The translations under genes and the position numbers were made by a program. 63,894 bases of DNA from Solihabitans fulvus (GTDB taxonomy: Bacteria > Actinomycetota > Actinomycetes > Mycobacteriales > Pseudonocardiaceae), in contig NZ_VUOB01000027.1 of NCBI RefSeq assembly GCF_008386585.1, positions 1 through 63,894 of the forward strand, in the 5' to 3' direction. Under the pieces are notes generated by a model. That model was not told where the DNA came from. It ran no database searches and worked only from the letters and a program-made list of their open reading frames with translations. Shown one piece after another: positions 1 through 9,208 of this stretch. The number at the start of each line of letters is the position of its first letter. Positions within the stretch are counted from its first letter, which is position 1.

Positions 1-2
1 AG

Positions 3-239
3 TTGTTGGCGTTGGCTGGCAATCCGCACCTGGTGCGGGTGGTGGGGGATCTGCGCAAGCGGTCGCGGCTGTACGCGTTGCCGGCGCTGGCCGACCGGGG
101 CGGGTTGACGGCCTCGGCGGCCGAGCACGTGGAGTTGCTCGAGCTGTTGCTGGCCGGCGACGCGGTGGGTGCTGAGCGGCTGATGCGCCAGCACCTCGGG
201 CACGTTCGGTCCCTGTGGGCGGCGTCGCAGGAGTCCTGA
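3..239 (+). CDS. GntR-family regulator, C-terminal FCD fragment (5' truncated by window edge)
   Basis: Only the last ~78 residues lie in the window. The helical pattern, with AEHVELLELLLAGDAVGAERLMRQHL near the end, matches the last helices of an FCD ligand-binding domain, where the bound effector or metal is held by His residues. The DNA-binding half must lie upstream of base 1. The gene ends 276 bp before a secreted protein, so operon membership is not evident. Family assignment rests on this fragment alone. Confidence 0.6.
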   Translation: MLALAGNPHLVRVVGDLRKRSRLYALPALADRGGLTASAAEHVELLELLLAGDAVGAERLMRQHLGHVRSLWAASQES

Positions 240-257
240 GCCGGTCGGGAGGTCCAT

Positions 258-329
258 GGTGTGACACCGGATCCGGCTTGTGTGCAATGCAATGTCACAT
301 GTCTCTTGAGAAGGTGTGAGCTGTGACAT
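258..329. promoter_or_regulatory. TGTGACA-type inverted repeats upstream of the secreted protein gene
   Basis: An 8-bp inverted repeat, ATGTCACA at 292-299 and TGTGACAT at 322-329, is separated by 22 bases. A third related motif, GGTGTGACACC, sits at 259-269. Three copies of a TGTGACA core in 72 bp ahead of a gene suggest a regulator-binding region. Another ATGTCACA occurs at 5591-5598, upstream of the LysR gene. The regulator is unknown; the adjacent GntR-type protein is one candidate. The rest of 240-515 shows no gene. Confidence 0.35.
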
Positions 330-515
330 ATGGTATTGCACTGTCGCTGCATGCGGCACTCGAAGGCGCTACCCACCTCGCCGGCCCGCCATCAGGCCAC
401 CCCGACACCGTCGCCTGAGCCGATCGCGGCTCGTCGCGCCGGGGGAGCGCACGCGTATCCCTGCCTCTGCCTCCGCTGCCGCGCGGGCAGATCCGCTCCG
501 CAGAGAGGAACAGCC

Positions 516-2420
516 GTGATCGCACCCTCGGCCGGTGTGCTTCGGCGGGCGAGACATCTCGCCGTCGCCGGGGTCGCCGTCGGCCTCACCCTCGCTGGAC
601 TCGCCGGCCCGGCCACCGCCGCGCCGGCCGACCAGCATCCGGCCTCGGCCGGATGGACGCAGCTCGACGGCAAGTGGACGCAGATCCAGGCCGGTCATCC
701 GCACGCCGCTCTGAACGCGAAGACGGTGGCGGAACAGCGACAACGCGCCGCGACCTCCGGCGGGCTCGCCCCGCGCAACCAGTACGACCTCCAGATGGCC
801 TACCACGGCGGCCAGGACTCGATCGGCGTCACCACCGGGCCGCCCAAGGTCTACCTGATCTACTGGGGCTCGCAGTGGGGCAGCCAGTCCAAGAACGCGG
901 ACGGCGACACCGTGCTGTCCGGCGACCCCGAGAGTTCGGCCCCCTACCAGCAGGAGTTCTTCAAGGGGCTGGGCACCAACGGCGACGGCTGGAGCGCCGT
1001 GATGACCCAGTACTGCGAGGGCGTCGCGGCCGGATCCACCGCCTGCCCGGCGGGCGCGCCGCACGTTGGCTACCCGCAGGGCGGCACGCTGGCCGGCGTC
1101 TGGGTGGACGACAAGGCGCCGGCGCCGGGCTCCGCGACCGAGCCGCAGATCGCCGCCGAGGCGGCCGCCGCCGCTGCGCACTTCGGCAACACCACGGCGC
1201 AGCAGAACCGCAACGTGCAGTACGTGATCAACACCTCGCAGGGCACCGACCCCGACAGGTGGCTCGAGTTGGGCTACTGCGCCTGGCACACCTTCGAACG
1301 CACGTCCTTCGGCACCATCCCGTACACGATCATGCCGTACCTGACGGACAACAAGTACTGCGGCACCAACTGGATCAACCCGGGACAGCGCGGCCACCTC
1401 GACGGCTACGGCATCATCGGCGGCCACGAGTACGCCGAGACCATCACCGACCAGAACGCCATCGGCGGTTGGACGGACGCCACCAACCAGGAGAACGGCG
1501 ACAAGTGCGCCTGGATCCCGCAGGGCAGCAACGGTGGCCTGTTCAACCTCCAGCTCGCCACCGGCACCTTCCCGGTGCAGACCACCTGGTCCAACTACGA
1601 CCACGCCTGCACGGGCAACGACCCGATCGTCGCCAACCCGCCGTTGGTGCTCAGCGCCATGTGCGACCGCACCACCCAGCCCGGCGACCCGGTCAGCGTG
1701 CCGGTCATCGCCACGGACGCCACCAGCGGCAGGGTCGGCTACGGGGCCACCGGGCTGCCGGCGGGCCTCTCGATCGACCAGGCCACCGGCGTCATCACCG
1801 GACACACCACGGCGACCGGCTATCACGACGTGCACGTGACCGCGTCGGACACCCAGGGCAACCGGCAGGAAACCCGGTTCTGGTGGGGATTCTTCCCCGG
1901 TCGGACGGGATGCCTTGGTGTCGAACAGTTCGTCGACGCCGGCTTCGAGAACGGCTCGGCCACCGTCAACGGATCGGCGATGGACGGCGCGTGGAACCCG
2001 TCCACCTACAACCTGATCACGCCGTCCTCGGCGCACCAGGCGCGCACCGGAAGCTGGTACGCGTGGCTCGGCCAGAACACCGCAACCGACGACTCGATCC
2101 AGCAGTGGGTGGAGACCACGCCCGGCTACACCGAGGAGACATTCTCCTTCTACCTCAACGTGGCCACCACCGACACCGCCACGAACCCCGAGGACACGCT
2201 GTCGCTTGAACTGGTCGACCAGTACACAGGGCACACCCTGGCGACCGTGCGGACCTGGTCGAACCTGGACGCCACCAAGGACTACGGGTTCCAGTCCGTG
2301 AACCTGACGCCGTACGTGGCCGCCGAGTTCGGCTCGACGGTGGCGATCAAGCTGGTCTCGCACGAGACCAGCGGCAAGACCGCCTTCCTGATCGACGACA
2401 CCTCGCTGCGGCTGTTCTGA
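516..2420 (+). CDS. Secreted protein with HEYAE motif, putative Ig-like domain and C-terminal beta-sandwich
   Basis: The GTG at 516 is preferred over the upstream frame because a purine-rich RBS (503-509) precedes it and it begins a clean Sec signal peptide ending near ATAAPA; this gives 634 residues. The middle has a secreted-enzyme look with paired Cys and a GGHEYAETITD segment that could be a zincin-like HExxx metal site, although a canonical HExxH is absent. A putative Ig-like (He_PIG-type) segment follows (ATDATSGRVGYGATGLPAGLS). The C-terminal ~160 residues resemble a jelly-roll carbohydrate-binding or adhesion domain. I do not recognise the exact family. Extracellular hydrolase is the best inference. 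Confidence 0.6.
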   Translation: MIAPSAGVLRRARHLAVAGVAVGLTLAGLAGPATAAPADQHPASAGWTQLDGKWTQIQAGHPHAALNAKTVAEQRQRAATSGGLAPRNQYDLQMAYHGGQDSIGVTTGPPKVYLIYWGSQWGSQSKNADGDTVLSGDPESSAPYQQEFFKGLGTNGDGWSAVMTQYCEGVAAGSTACPAGAPHVGYPQGGTLAGVWVDDKAPAPGSATEPQIAAEAAAAAAHFGNTTAQQNRNVQYVINTSQGTDPDRWLELGYCAWHTFERTSFGTIPYTIMPYLTDNKYCGTNWINPGQRGHLDGYGIIGGHEYAETITDQNAIGGWTDATNQENGDKCAWIPQGSNGGLFNLQLATGTFPVQTTWSNYDHACTGNDPIVANPPLVLSAMCDRTTQPGDPVSVPVIATDATSGRVGYGATGLPAGLSIDQATGVITGHTTATGYHDVHVTASDTQGNRQETRFWWGFFPGRTGCLGVEQFVDAGFENGSATVNGSAMDGAWNPSTYNLITPSSAHQARTGSWYAWLGQNTATDDSIQQWVETTPGYTEETFSFYLNVATTDTATNPEDTLSLELVDQYTGHTLATVRTWSNLDATKDYGFQSVNLTPYVAAEFGSTVAIKLVSHETSGKTAFLIDDTSLRLF

Positions 2421-2439
2421 GGGTCTGTTCCGATTGATC

Positions 2440-2480
2440 GCCCTGGCGGGCGGGGATCTCACGTCCTCGCCCGCCAGGGC
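2440..2480 (+). terminator. Hairpin terminator after the secreted protein gene
   Basis: A perfect 13-bp inverted repeat (2440-2452 with 2468-2480) has a 15-base loop and begins 20 bp after the stop codon. There is no U-tract, as is usual for actinobacterial terminators. It separates the secreted protein from the GH36 gene starting at 2501. Confidence 0.7.
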
Positions 2481-2500
2481 CATGCGCCAAGCGAGGTTCG

Positions 2501-4252
2501 ATGCGTGCCACCACAATCCTGGTCGGCGACCTCACGGTCGAGGTGTCCGCCACCGGGTGCGAACACCTGACCGCCGACACAAGTGCCCTCGCCGAGGGCG
2601 TCGTCGAGCTGCGGGTGACCGCGCACGGCGGCGAGCGCGCGACAGTCACGGTCTCCTGGGAGATGCCGTGTCTCGACCTCGTCGGCTACTGGACACCGCG
2701 CAGCCAGGACCATCGCTGGCTGCCGGCGGTCTGGGCCGAACCCAGGACGACCTCGTTGCTCACCGACGCGCCGGTCGGCTCGCTGGTGGCCGGCGCGGAC
2801 ACGAACCGGTGCACCTTCGCCGCCGCCGAGACCCGTCGTCCCGTGACGATCGCGGTCGGCGTGCGCGAGGAGACGGGGGAGTACGAGGTTCGGGTCACCC
2901 ACGAACTCGCCGTCGGCGAGGAGCCCGACTCGCTGCGGCTGCTGCTTGACCTGTCCGACCGGCACTTCGCGGCCTGCCTCGCGGACGTGGCCGACTGGTG
3001 GCGGGCCGACCACCGCAGGGCGCCGGTGCCCGCCGTCGCCCGCAGGCCCGCGTACTCCACCTGGTACGCGCACCACCAGCACGTCGACGCGGCCGCGGTG
3101 GAGCGCGAGGCCGCGCTGGCCGGGAAACTGGGCTGCGACACCATCATCGTCGACGACGGCTGGCAGACCTCGGACACCCGCCGCGGCTACGCCTTCTGCG
3201 GTGACTGGGCGCCGGACCCGGTGAAGTTCCCCGATCCGGCCGGACACGTTGCCCGCGTGCGCGCACTCGGCCTCGGCTACCTGCTCTGGTACGCCCTGCC
3301 GTTCCTCGGGCGGGACAGCGCAGCCTGGCCCCGGTTCCACGACCGCTGCCTCAGCTACGACGAGGACCTGCGGGCCGGTGTGCTGGACCCGCGCTATCCG
3401 CAGGTGCGGGCGCACCTGGTGGCCTCCTGCGCGCAGGCCGTGCGGACCTGGGGCGCGGACGGCCTGAAGCTCGACTTCGTCGACGCCTTCGCGGTTCCCT
3501 CGCCACCGACCGTCGGCCGGGACGCGGACTGCGACTCGGTCGAGGAGGGTGTCGACCGGCTGCTGCGGGAGCTGGACAGCACGCTGCGGGAGACCAACCC
3601 GGAACCGCTGGTGGAGTTCCGGCAGGGCTACGTCAGCCCGGGGCTGTGGCGGTACGCGACGATGGTGCGCGCGACGGACTGCCCGCTCACCCCGGCCGAG
3701 AACCGCGTGCGCACGGTGGATCTCCGGCTGGTGTGCGGGCCGCTGGCCGTGCACGCCGACATGCTCACCTGGCATCCGGACAGCCCACCGGAACAGGTCG
3801 CCGGCCAGCTGATCAACGTCCTGTTCGCGGTGCCACAGATCTCCGTGCCGCTGAAGGAGATCGACCCCGCCCAGCGGGACGTCGTGGCGTTCTGGCTCGG
3901 CTTCGTGCGCGAACACGCCGTGGTGTTGCAGTACGGTGAGTTCCGCCCCAGCGGGCTCGAACTCGGCTATCCGTTGGTCCGCGCGACCGACGGCCGGACC
4001 TCGATCGTCGGTCTCTATGCTGAGACTGTGGTCGAGTTCCCCCAGCGGTGCCGGGAGTTGTTGGTGGCCAACGCGAGTGCGGCCGACCGGGTCACGGTCC
4101 GCGCGGCCGAGGACCTGACCGGGCTGCGGGTGACCGCGCACGACTGTCGCGGGCGGGTGGTGGCCAGCGTCGAGGACATCGACCTGCCGGCCGGCGTGCA
4201 CGACCTGCCGGTGCCCGTCGGCGGCCTGCTGAGCCTGCGGCGGCCGCTGTGA
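2501..4252 (+). CDS. GH36-type alpha-galactosidase
   Basis: The 583-residue protein has an N-terminal beta-sandwich, a TIM barrel (about 180-500) and a C-terminal beta domain, typical of GH36/melibiase enzymes that remove terminal alpha-galactosyl residues. Visible signatures are the VDDGWQ strand, GLKLDFVDAF with likely nucleophile D325, and VRATDCP with likely acid/base D393. No signal peptide is present, so it is probably cytoplasmic and acts on imported oligosaccharides. The ATG at 2501 follows a weak GAGG. The stop overlaps the start of the next gene (GTGA), which implies translational coupling. It is shorter than classical ~700-residue GH36 enzymes and fits the compact actinobacterial subgroup. 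Confidence 0.85.
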   Translation: MRATTILVGDLTVEVSATGCEHLTADTSALAEGVVELRVTAHGGERATVTVSWEMPCLDLVGYWTPRSQDHRWLPAVWAEPRTTSLLTDAPVGSLVAGADTNRCTFAAAETRRPVTIAVGVREETGEYEVRVTHELAVGEEPDSLRLLLDLSDRHFAACLADVADWWRADHRRAPVPAVARRPAYSTWYAHHQHVDAAAVEREAALAGKLGCDTIIVDDGWQTSDTRRGYAFCGDWAPDPVKFPDPAGHVARVRALGLGYLLWYALPFLGRDSAAWPRFHDRCLSYDEDLRAGVLDPRYPQVRAHLVASCAQAVRTWGADGLKLDFVDAFAVPSPPTVGRDADCDSVEEGVDRLLRELDSTLRETNPEPLVEFRQGYVSPGLWRYATMVRATDCPLTPAENRVRTVDLRLVCGPLAVHADMLTWHPDSPPEQVAGQLINVLFAVPQISVPLKEIDPAQRDVVAFWLGFVREHAVVLQYGEFRPSGLELGYPLVRATDGRTSIVGLYAETVVEFPQRCRELLVANASAADRVTVRAAEDLTGLRVTAHDCRGRVVASVEDIDLPAGVHDLPVPVGGLLSLRRPL

Positions 4253-5391
4253 TCGGCGACCGGAACGAACTGTTCAGCCTGGACCCCGAGGTCGCGCACC
4301 TCAACAACGGCTCGTTCGGCGCGGTGCCGCGCCAGGTGCAGCGCGCCCAGGACCTGCTGCGCGCCGAGATGGACCGCAATCCCATGCGGTTCTTCACCAG
4401 GGGGCTGCCGGCGCGCATCGCCGACGCGCGTCGGCAGGTCGCGGACTTCCTCGGCGCGGCACCCGGGCTGACCGCGTTGCTGCCCAACGTCACCGCGGCG
4501 ACCTCGGTCGCGCTCGGCACGATCGACCTCGGTCCGGGGGAGGAGGTGCTGGTCACCGACCACGGCTACGCCGCGGTGACCTCGGCCTGCGCGCGGCGCT
4601 GCCGCGAGGCGGGCGCGACACTGACCGAGGTGTCGATTCCCTTTGCCGCGACCGACGACGAGGTCACGGCCGCGATGCTCGGCGCGGTCGGCCCGCGCAC
4701 CAGGCTCGCTGTGGTGGACCACGTCACCTCGCACACCGCGCGCACCCTGCCGGTGCGACGCCTGTGCGCCGAGCTGGCGCGGGCCGGTGTCGCGGTGTTG
4801 GTGGACGCCGCGCACGCGCCGGGCATGCTGCCGGAGCCGGTCGCCGGCACGGGCGCGGACTTCTGGATCGGCAACCTGCACAAGTGGGCGTTCTCGCCGC
4901 GTTCGGTCGCCGCGCTCGTGGTCGCGCCGCGCTGGCGTTCCTCGGTGCGCCCGCTTGCACTGTCCTATGAGGACTCGATGGGATTCCCCGCCGCCGTGGA
5001 GTGGCAGGGCACGCTCGACTACACGGCCCTGCTCGCCGCCCCCGCCGGCCTGGCGATGCTGGCGGAGCTCGGCCTGCCGGCGATGCGCCGGCACAACTCG
5101 GCCCTTGCCGCATACGGACAGCGCGTGGTGGCCGAGGCGCTCGACCTGGATCCGGCCGGCCTGCCCGGCGAGGAGGCGTTGGCCATGCGGGTGATCCCGC
5201 TCCCCGTGGCGGCGGCGCCGGACGAGGCGTCTGCGGTCGCCCTACGGGAGCGCATCGCCGACGAGCTGCGCTGCGAGGTGGCGCTGAACTTCTGGCGGGG
5301 CAGGCCGTTGCTCCGATTGTCCGCGCAGGTCTACAACGACGAGGCCGACTTCGACCGGCTCGCGGCCGGGCTGCCCGGCCTGCTGCGCTGA
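4249..5391 (+). CDS. Class V (isopenicillin-N epimerase-like) PLP aminotransferase
   Basis: The GTG at 4249 overlaps the stop of the alpha-galactosidase gene, giving 380 residues. The fold-type I pattern is clear: HLNNGSFG at the N-terminus, VDHVTSHTAR, VDAAHAPG with the Asp contacting the PLP nitrogen, and GNLHKW with K212 as the likely Schiff-base lysine. The closest recognisable family is isopenicillin-N epimerase/cysteine desulfurase-like enzymes. The substrate cannot be read from sequence. There are no beta-lactam genes nearby, so a penicillin role is unlikely; coupling to a glycosidase suggests an amino-sugar or catabolic role, which is inference. Confidence 0.8.
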   Translation: MIGDRNELFSLDPEVAHLNNGSFGAVPRQVQRAQDLLRAEMDRNPMRFFTRGLPARIADARRQVADFLGAAPGLTALLPNVTAATSVALGTIDLGPGEEVLVTDHGYAAVTSACARRCREAGATLTEVSIPFAATDDEVTAAMLGAVGPRTRLAVVDHVTSHTARTLPVRRLCAELARAGVAVLVDAAHAPGMLPEPVAGTGADFWIGNLHKWAFSPRSVAALVVAPRWRSSVRPLALSYEDSMGFPAAVEWQGTLDYTALLAAPAGLAMLAELGLPAMRRHNSALAAYGQRVVAEALDLDPAGLPGEEALAMRVIPLPVAAAPDEASAVALRERIADELRCEVALNFWRGRPLLRLSAQVYNDEADFDRLAAGLPGLLR

Positions 5392-5430
5392 ACGGGCCGT
5401 CGCGGTCGACCGACCGCGACGGCCCGTTCA
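5389..5430 (+). terminator. Perfect hairpin terminator overlapping the aminotransferase stop codon
   Basis: A 20-bp perfect inverted repeat (5389-5408 with 5411-5430) incorporates the TGA stop codon in its left arm. Its position and stability make it the likely end of the alpha-galactosidase/aminotransferase transcript. Confidence 0.75.
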
Positions 5431-5738
5431 GCTCGCCCGAATCGAGCGGCACCGGCCGGTTCCGGACCGGCCGCTGACCCGCTGTGCGCTCGGCCCGTCG
5501 AATCTCCGCACAGCGTGCATTTCGGAATAATGACCACGGAGCTCCCTGACTGGTCGAATGGGTTCATATCAGCGGAACCCGTCAGGCGATATGTCACACT
5601 TCAAACTTGACACTTGACGAATCGCGCGACGGCCCCCTGCCGGTGTCGCGGTCGTCAAGCACGAACACCTGCGCGTGCGCATCTTCGTGGCGGAGCAGAA
5701 CCCTGACTGCGCCGACTGACTATGCAACCGGAGTGTTG
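5431..5738 (+). other. Intergenic region upstream of the LysR gene
   Basis: About 308 bp without a convincing gene. It holds ATGTCACA at 5591-5598, the same core motif seen at 292-299, and a TTGACA (5607-5612) that could be a -35 element, though no good -10 follows at normal spacing. An in-frame extension of the LysR gene back to 5607 is possible but lacks homology-like content. Confidence 0.3.
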
Positions 5739-6701
5739 ATGCAGACATTGGAACTCCGCCATCTTCAAGCTCTGTGTGCGATCGCCGACACCGGCAGCCT
5801 GCGTCGTGCGGCGTCGGTGCTCGGCTACTCCCAGCCAGCGTTGACCACCCAACTCCAACGGATCGAACACTACTTCGGCGAGCCGTTGTTCGACCGGGGC
5901 AGCGCGGGGGTGGTGCCGACACCGTTCGGCGTGGAGATCATCGCCCAGGCCCGCGACGTGCTCGCCCGTGTGTACGCCATCGGGCGGCGCCCGCCGAGCA
6001 GAACCGCGGGAGCGAACCGGGTCCTGCGGCTGGCCGCGACCAACACCCCGATCCTGTCGGGGCTCCTGGCCAGGCTCCGCGCCGCGCTGCCGGATCTGGC
6101 GTTGACCGTCAGCAGCGTCTACTCCTCTTCGCAGATCGTCGAACTCCTGGAGGCCGCCGAGCTGGACGCCGCGATCGGCGTGGACTACCCCGGACTGGAG
6201 CTGCGCCATTCACATGCCGTGGCGCACCGGGGCATCGTCACCGAGCCCTCGTTCGTCGCGCTGCCCGCGAGCCACCGGTTGGCGCACAAGATGGAGGTCT
6301 CGCTCAGGGAACTGGCCGAGGACGCCTGGTTCCTGACCCCCGACGACGGCGCGGGCTGGCCCGGCGTGTTCTACACCGCCTGCGGCGCGGCGGGTTTCAG
6401 CCCGGCGACCGTGCACGAGTTCCTCGGCGATCGGATCCAGCTCCAGAATATGATCGCCGACGGGCTCGGCGTCTCGACCGTGCAGGCGACGTTCCAGCCG
6501 GCCGACGGCGTCGTGGTCAAACCCCTGACCGGCACGCCCCTGTGGTGCCGCTACCTGTTGGCCTGCCGCGTGCCTGGCGTCGCCGACGAGGTCTCCGACG
6601 CCGTCCACCGGTCCGCGACGGCCGCCTACCGCGACCTCGTCGCGCGCGCCCCGCACTACCAGGCGTGGGCGTCGCGGACGTTCTACGCGCCTCGCCGTTA
6701 G
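5739..6701 (+). CDS. LysR-family transcriptional regulator
   Basis: The ATG at 5739 (RBS CCGGAG just upstream; a GTG at 5733 is the alternative) gives 320 residues, standard for the family. Residues 1-60 form the winged HTH (LRHLQALCAIADTGSLRRAA, then YSQPALTTQLQRIE), followed by the linker helix and a two-lobed effector-binding domain. The closest neighbour is a convergent collagenase gene, so the target is not obvious. LysR proteins usually act on a divergent gene, but none exists here, so a distant target or autoregulation is more likely. Confidence 0.85.
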   Translation: MQTLELRHLQALCAIADTGSLRRAASVLGYSQPALTTQLQRIEHYFGEPLFDRGSAGVVPTPFGVEIIAQARDVLARVYAIGRRPPSRTAGANRVLRLAATNTPILSGLLARLRAALPDLALTVSSVYSSSQIVELLEAAELDAAIGVDYPGLELRHSHAVAHRGIVTEPSFVALPASHRLAHKMEVSLRELAEDAWFLTPDDGAGWPGVFYTACGAAGFSPATVHEFLGDRIQLQNMIADGLGVSTVQATFQPADGVVVKPLTGTPLWCRYLLACRVPGVADEVSDAVHRSATAAYRDLVARAPHYQAWASRTFYAPRR

Positions 6702-6862
6702 GCCGTGTCCCGTGGATCTCTTTCCTGCTGCGCGGGGCCCAGGCGCCGCCTCGCCGCGTTGCGCCCACGCCCCCATCCAACACCGGGATGGGGACGCGTG
6801 CGCGCCTTGCGAGACGACACCTGGATCCCCGCTCGCGACGGAAAAGACCCACGGGACACGCC
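6701..6862. repeat. Large imperfect palindromic repeat (full copy)
   Basis: Two ~60-bp arms in inverted orientation flank a small internal hairpin (CCCCATCC/GGGATGGGG around 6770-6790). The left arm starts GGCCGTGTCCCGTGG at the LysR stop codon; the right arm ends in the complement, GACCCACGGGACACGCC. Segments of the same arms recur at 50072-50117 and 63821-63894. This points to a dispersed, possibly mobile, palindromic repeat family. No ORF is carried. Confidence 0.6.
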
Positions 6863-6878
6863 CTCACGCCGTCGCAAC

Positions 6879-6926
6879 GCGGTGCGGGGGAGGGGAGGCA
6901 CCTGCGCCTCCCCTCCCCCGCACCGC
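6879..6926. terminator. Bidirectional hairpin between LysR and collagenase genes
   Basis: A perfect 21-bp inverted repeat (6879-6899 with 6906-6926) with a 6-base loop lies 12 bp beyond the collagenase stop codon on the minus strand and between two convergent genes. Confidence 0.75.
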
Positions 6927-6937
6927 ACTCACGCGTG

Positions 6938-9208
6938 TCAGTACTGCGTGCTGACGGTGACTCCGCTGAACGCGGTGGTCGCGTACAGGCTGATGTAGCG
7001 GTATCCGGCGGTGGTGTTGGTGACGGTGATGCTCTCGTCGTTCCCCGCGCTGGTCGACTTGGCCGTGTAGGCGGAGTTCGTGGCCCAGGAGGTCGGGTTG
7101 TAGTAGAGGTCGGCGTTTCCGGTGCCGCCGCTGGTGGTGACCTTCAGGGTGACGGAGCCGGCCGGCAGGTAGATGTACAGGTAGTCCAGGTTGCCGGCCG
7201 TCGCGGACTGGTTCGTGCGCGAGCAGCCCTGGTCCATCACCCGCGAGTCGGTGGCGGTGCAGGCAGGAAGGGTGCTGCCGCCGCCGGCGAGCCCGTCGAG
7301 CCAGCTGTTGAAGTCGGCGTCGTACTTCGTGCCGATCCCGGTGTTGTAGACCGCGTAGCCGCCGGTGTAGTCGCCGGTGCGGAACTTGGCCAGCATGGCC
7401 TGCACGTCAGCCGGGTGCCGCTCAATCATGTACCGCACCGAAAGGTAGCCCCACGGGTAGGTGCGGGTCTGGTCGGAGTTGGCGTAGGTGCTCTGCCACA
7501 ACGTGCTCAGCGAGTAGGTGTGGTTGGGAGCGTCGTCGAGCGCCTCGGTGTCGGGGACGCCGCGGTAGCTGTAGGAGATGTACTCCGCGAAGCCCTCGAT
7601 CCACCAGATGTCCGGGACGGACTGGCCGGCCTCGAAGTCGCCGTAGGTGTCATACCGGCCGTCGAGGTAGTGGGTGTACTCGTGGTTGAGGTTCCAGATG
7701 TCCGCGGGGAAACCGTCGTTGACGCTCTTCACGTACGACAGGAAGCGGGCCTGGTTGCCGGCGGCGGAGGGGTCGCCCTCGAGGTATTCGCCGCCGTTGT
7801 TGGTGGAGTTGCCGAAGATCCAGCCCGAGTAGGTCTGGTAGTCCTTGGGGCTGGCGAACGTCACGATCTGGATGTTGGTGTTGTGGTCGTTTGCGACCGG
7901 GCCGTTGTCCTTGACGATGCCGTGGAAGTAGGCGTCCTGGCCCTGGAGGCTGGTGCACGCGGTGGCCAGGGCGGCGTTGGTCAGCGACTGGGCCCGGAAG
8001 GTGTGCCCGGCGTCGCAGTTGTAGGTGATCGGCAGTGCCGCTGCGGTGAGCTTGGCCGTGAAGTCGCAGGTGCCGTAGGAGGAACACTCGGCCTTGTCGT
8101 ACGCGTCGGTCATCGCGGCCACCCCGACCCACAGGGGCGCCGTCGTGCCGGTGATCGCCGAGGCGCCGAGCAGGCCCTTGGCCAGCGGCCGGACCTTGGC
8201 CTGGAGCGCTGGGGTGTCCAGGAAGCGGGCGGTCTCGCTGCCGGCGTTGGAGTCGAGGTAGAACCAGGTGTCGTTCAGCTTGGCCTGGTGGTTGAGCGCG
8301 AACGTGCTCAGCGTGTCGATGATGCTCGGGTCGGCGGTGACGGCGGTGATGTACGCCGGGTTCCAGTGACCGCGGAAGATCGGCGTGAAGACGGAGTTGA
8401 CGGCGGAGTCCATGCTCCAGTACGCGTCGTAGGAGCTGTTGTACGCGTTGAGCACCTGCTTGTAGGTGTTCAGGTAGCGCGCCTGCTCGTTGGCGCTGTC
8501 GGTGAGGATGAGGACCTCGCCGAGGACGTCGCCGTTCGCCGAGCTGACGTCGAGGAAGTGCGGCGAGGCCACGAAGGTGTCCAGGCCCGCTTCGGTGGCC
8601 GAGGCAAGGGCCTGGCCGTAGGACCCGACGTCGGCGGCGTGGTAGGACTGCACGTAGTAGCCGGCGCGCAGGAACAACACGAGCTGCCACACGTTGCTGG
8701 AGTTGTCGCCGGGATAGGTCGCCGACACGGAGTGGAAAGCGTTGGCGACGGTGACCATCTGGGCTTCTTGGAACACATTGCGGGCGTCGGTTCCGGTGAG
8801 GGTGAACAGCGAGTTGACGCAGTTCATCGTCGAGGACTCGACGTAGGTGACCAGCGCGGATCCGCTCCGGCTACCGAAGTCCGCTGCGGTGCAGGACTGC
8901 GCGGCGGCGAGTGACGCCGTTTTCCGGTCGGCTGCGACCTTCGACGGGTTCTGCGATTCCACCGGGCTGAGCGGACGCTGGTGGGCGGCGTCGAGCTGGC
9001 CGCGTTGCGCGGTGGCCTGGTCGGAGGTGGTGCTGGTCGAGCCGAGCGGCCGTGTTGCCTTGGTCGTCGGCGAGACGCTGGCGGCGACCTGGGCGGCGGC
9101 GTTCGGGACAGGGGCCGCGAACGCAGGCGAGGCAAGGAGGCCGACGGTGGTGAGGCAGGCCGCTAATCCGGCGGCCAGTGATCTGGGCAGGGCAGACCTG
9201 TGGCGCAT
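6938..9208 (-). CDS. Secreted M9-family microbial collagenase with C-terminal PPC domain
   Basis: The ATG at 9208 has an RBS (GAGGGAG) and opens a signal peptide cleaved near AFAAPV; the 756-residue preproprotein fits the M9 family. An N-terminal activator-like helical region (about 130-400) precedes the catalytic domain with H509-E510-Y-T-H513 and the third ligand Glu in WWIEGFAEY (E538). The last ~90 residues (DYLYIYLPAGSVTLKVTTSG, NADLYYN) form a PPC-type beta-sandwich. M9 collagenases cleave native triple-helical collagen outside the cell. It is monocistronic. A regulator cannot be assigned; the LysR gene is convergent. Confidence 0.88.
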   Translation of the reverse strand: MRHRSALPRSLAAGLAACLTTVGLLASPAFAAPVPNAAAQVAASVSPTTKATRPLGSTSTTSDQATAQRGQLDAAHQRPLSPVESQNPSKVAADRKTASLAAAQSCTAADFGSRSGSALVTYVESSTMNCVNSLFTLTGTDARNVFQEAQMVTVANAFHSVSATYPGDNSSNVWQLVLFLRAGYYVQSYHAADVGSYGQALASATEAGLDTFVASPHFLDVSSANGDVLGEVLILTDSANEQARYLNTYKQVLNAYNSSYDAYWSMDSAVNSVFTPIFRGHWNPAYITAVTADPSIIDTLSTFALNHQAKLNDTWFYLDSNAGSETARFLDTPALQAKVRPLAKGLLGASAITGTTAPLWVGVAAMTDAYDKAECSSYGTCDFTAKLTAAALPITYNCDAGHTFRAQSLTNAALATACTSLQGQDAYFHGIVKDNGPVANDHNTNIQIVTFASPKDYQTYSGWIFGNSTNNGGEYLEGDPSAAGNQARFLSYVKSVNDGFPADIWNLNHEYTHYLDGRYDTYGDFEAGQSVPDIWWIEGFAEYISYSYRGVPDTEALDDAPNHTYSLSTLWQSTYANSDQTRTYPWGYLSVRYMIERHPADVQAMLAKFRTGDYTGGYAVYNTGIGTKYDADFNSWLDGLAGGGSTLPACTATDSRVMDQGCSRTNQSATAGNLDYLYIYLPAGSVTLKVTTSGGTGNADLYYNPTSWATNSAYTAKSTSAGNDESITVTNTTAGYRYISLYATTAFSGVTVSTQY

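Noticed and set aside
4249..5391. Beta-lactam biosynthesis role for the isopenicillin-N epimerase-like gene
   Set aside because: No ACV synthetase, IPNS or expandase gene is near; the neighbour is an alpha-galactosidase.
5774..8914. Open frame of 1046 codons spanning LysR and collagenase regions
   Set aside because: It crosses a gene, a terminator hairpin and an antisense gene; composition is that of a shadow frame.
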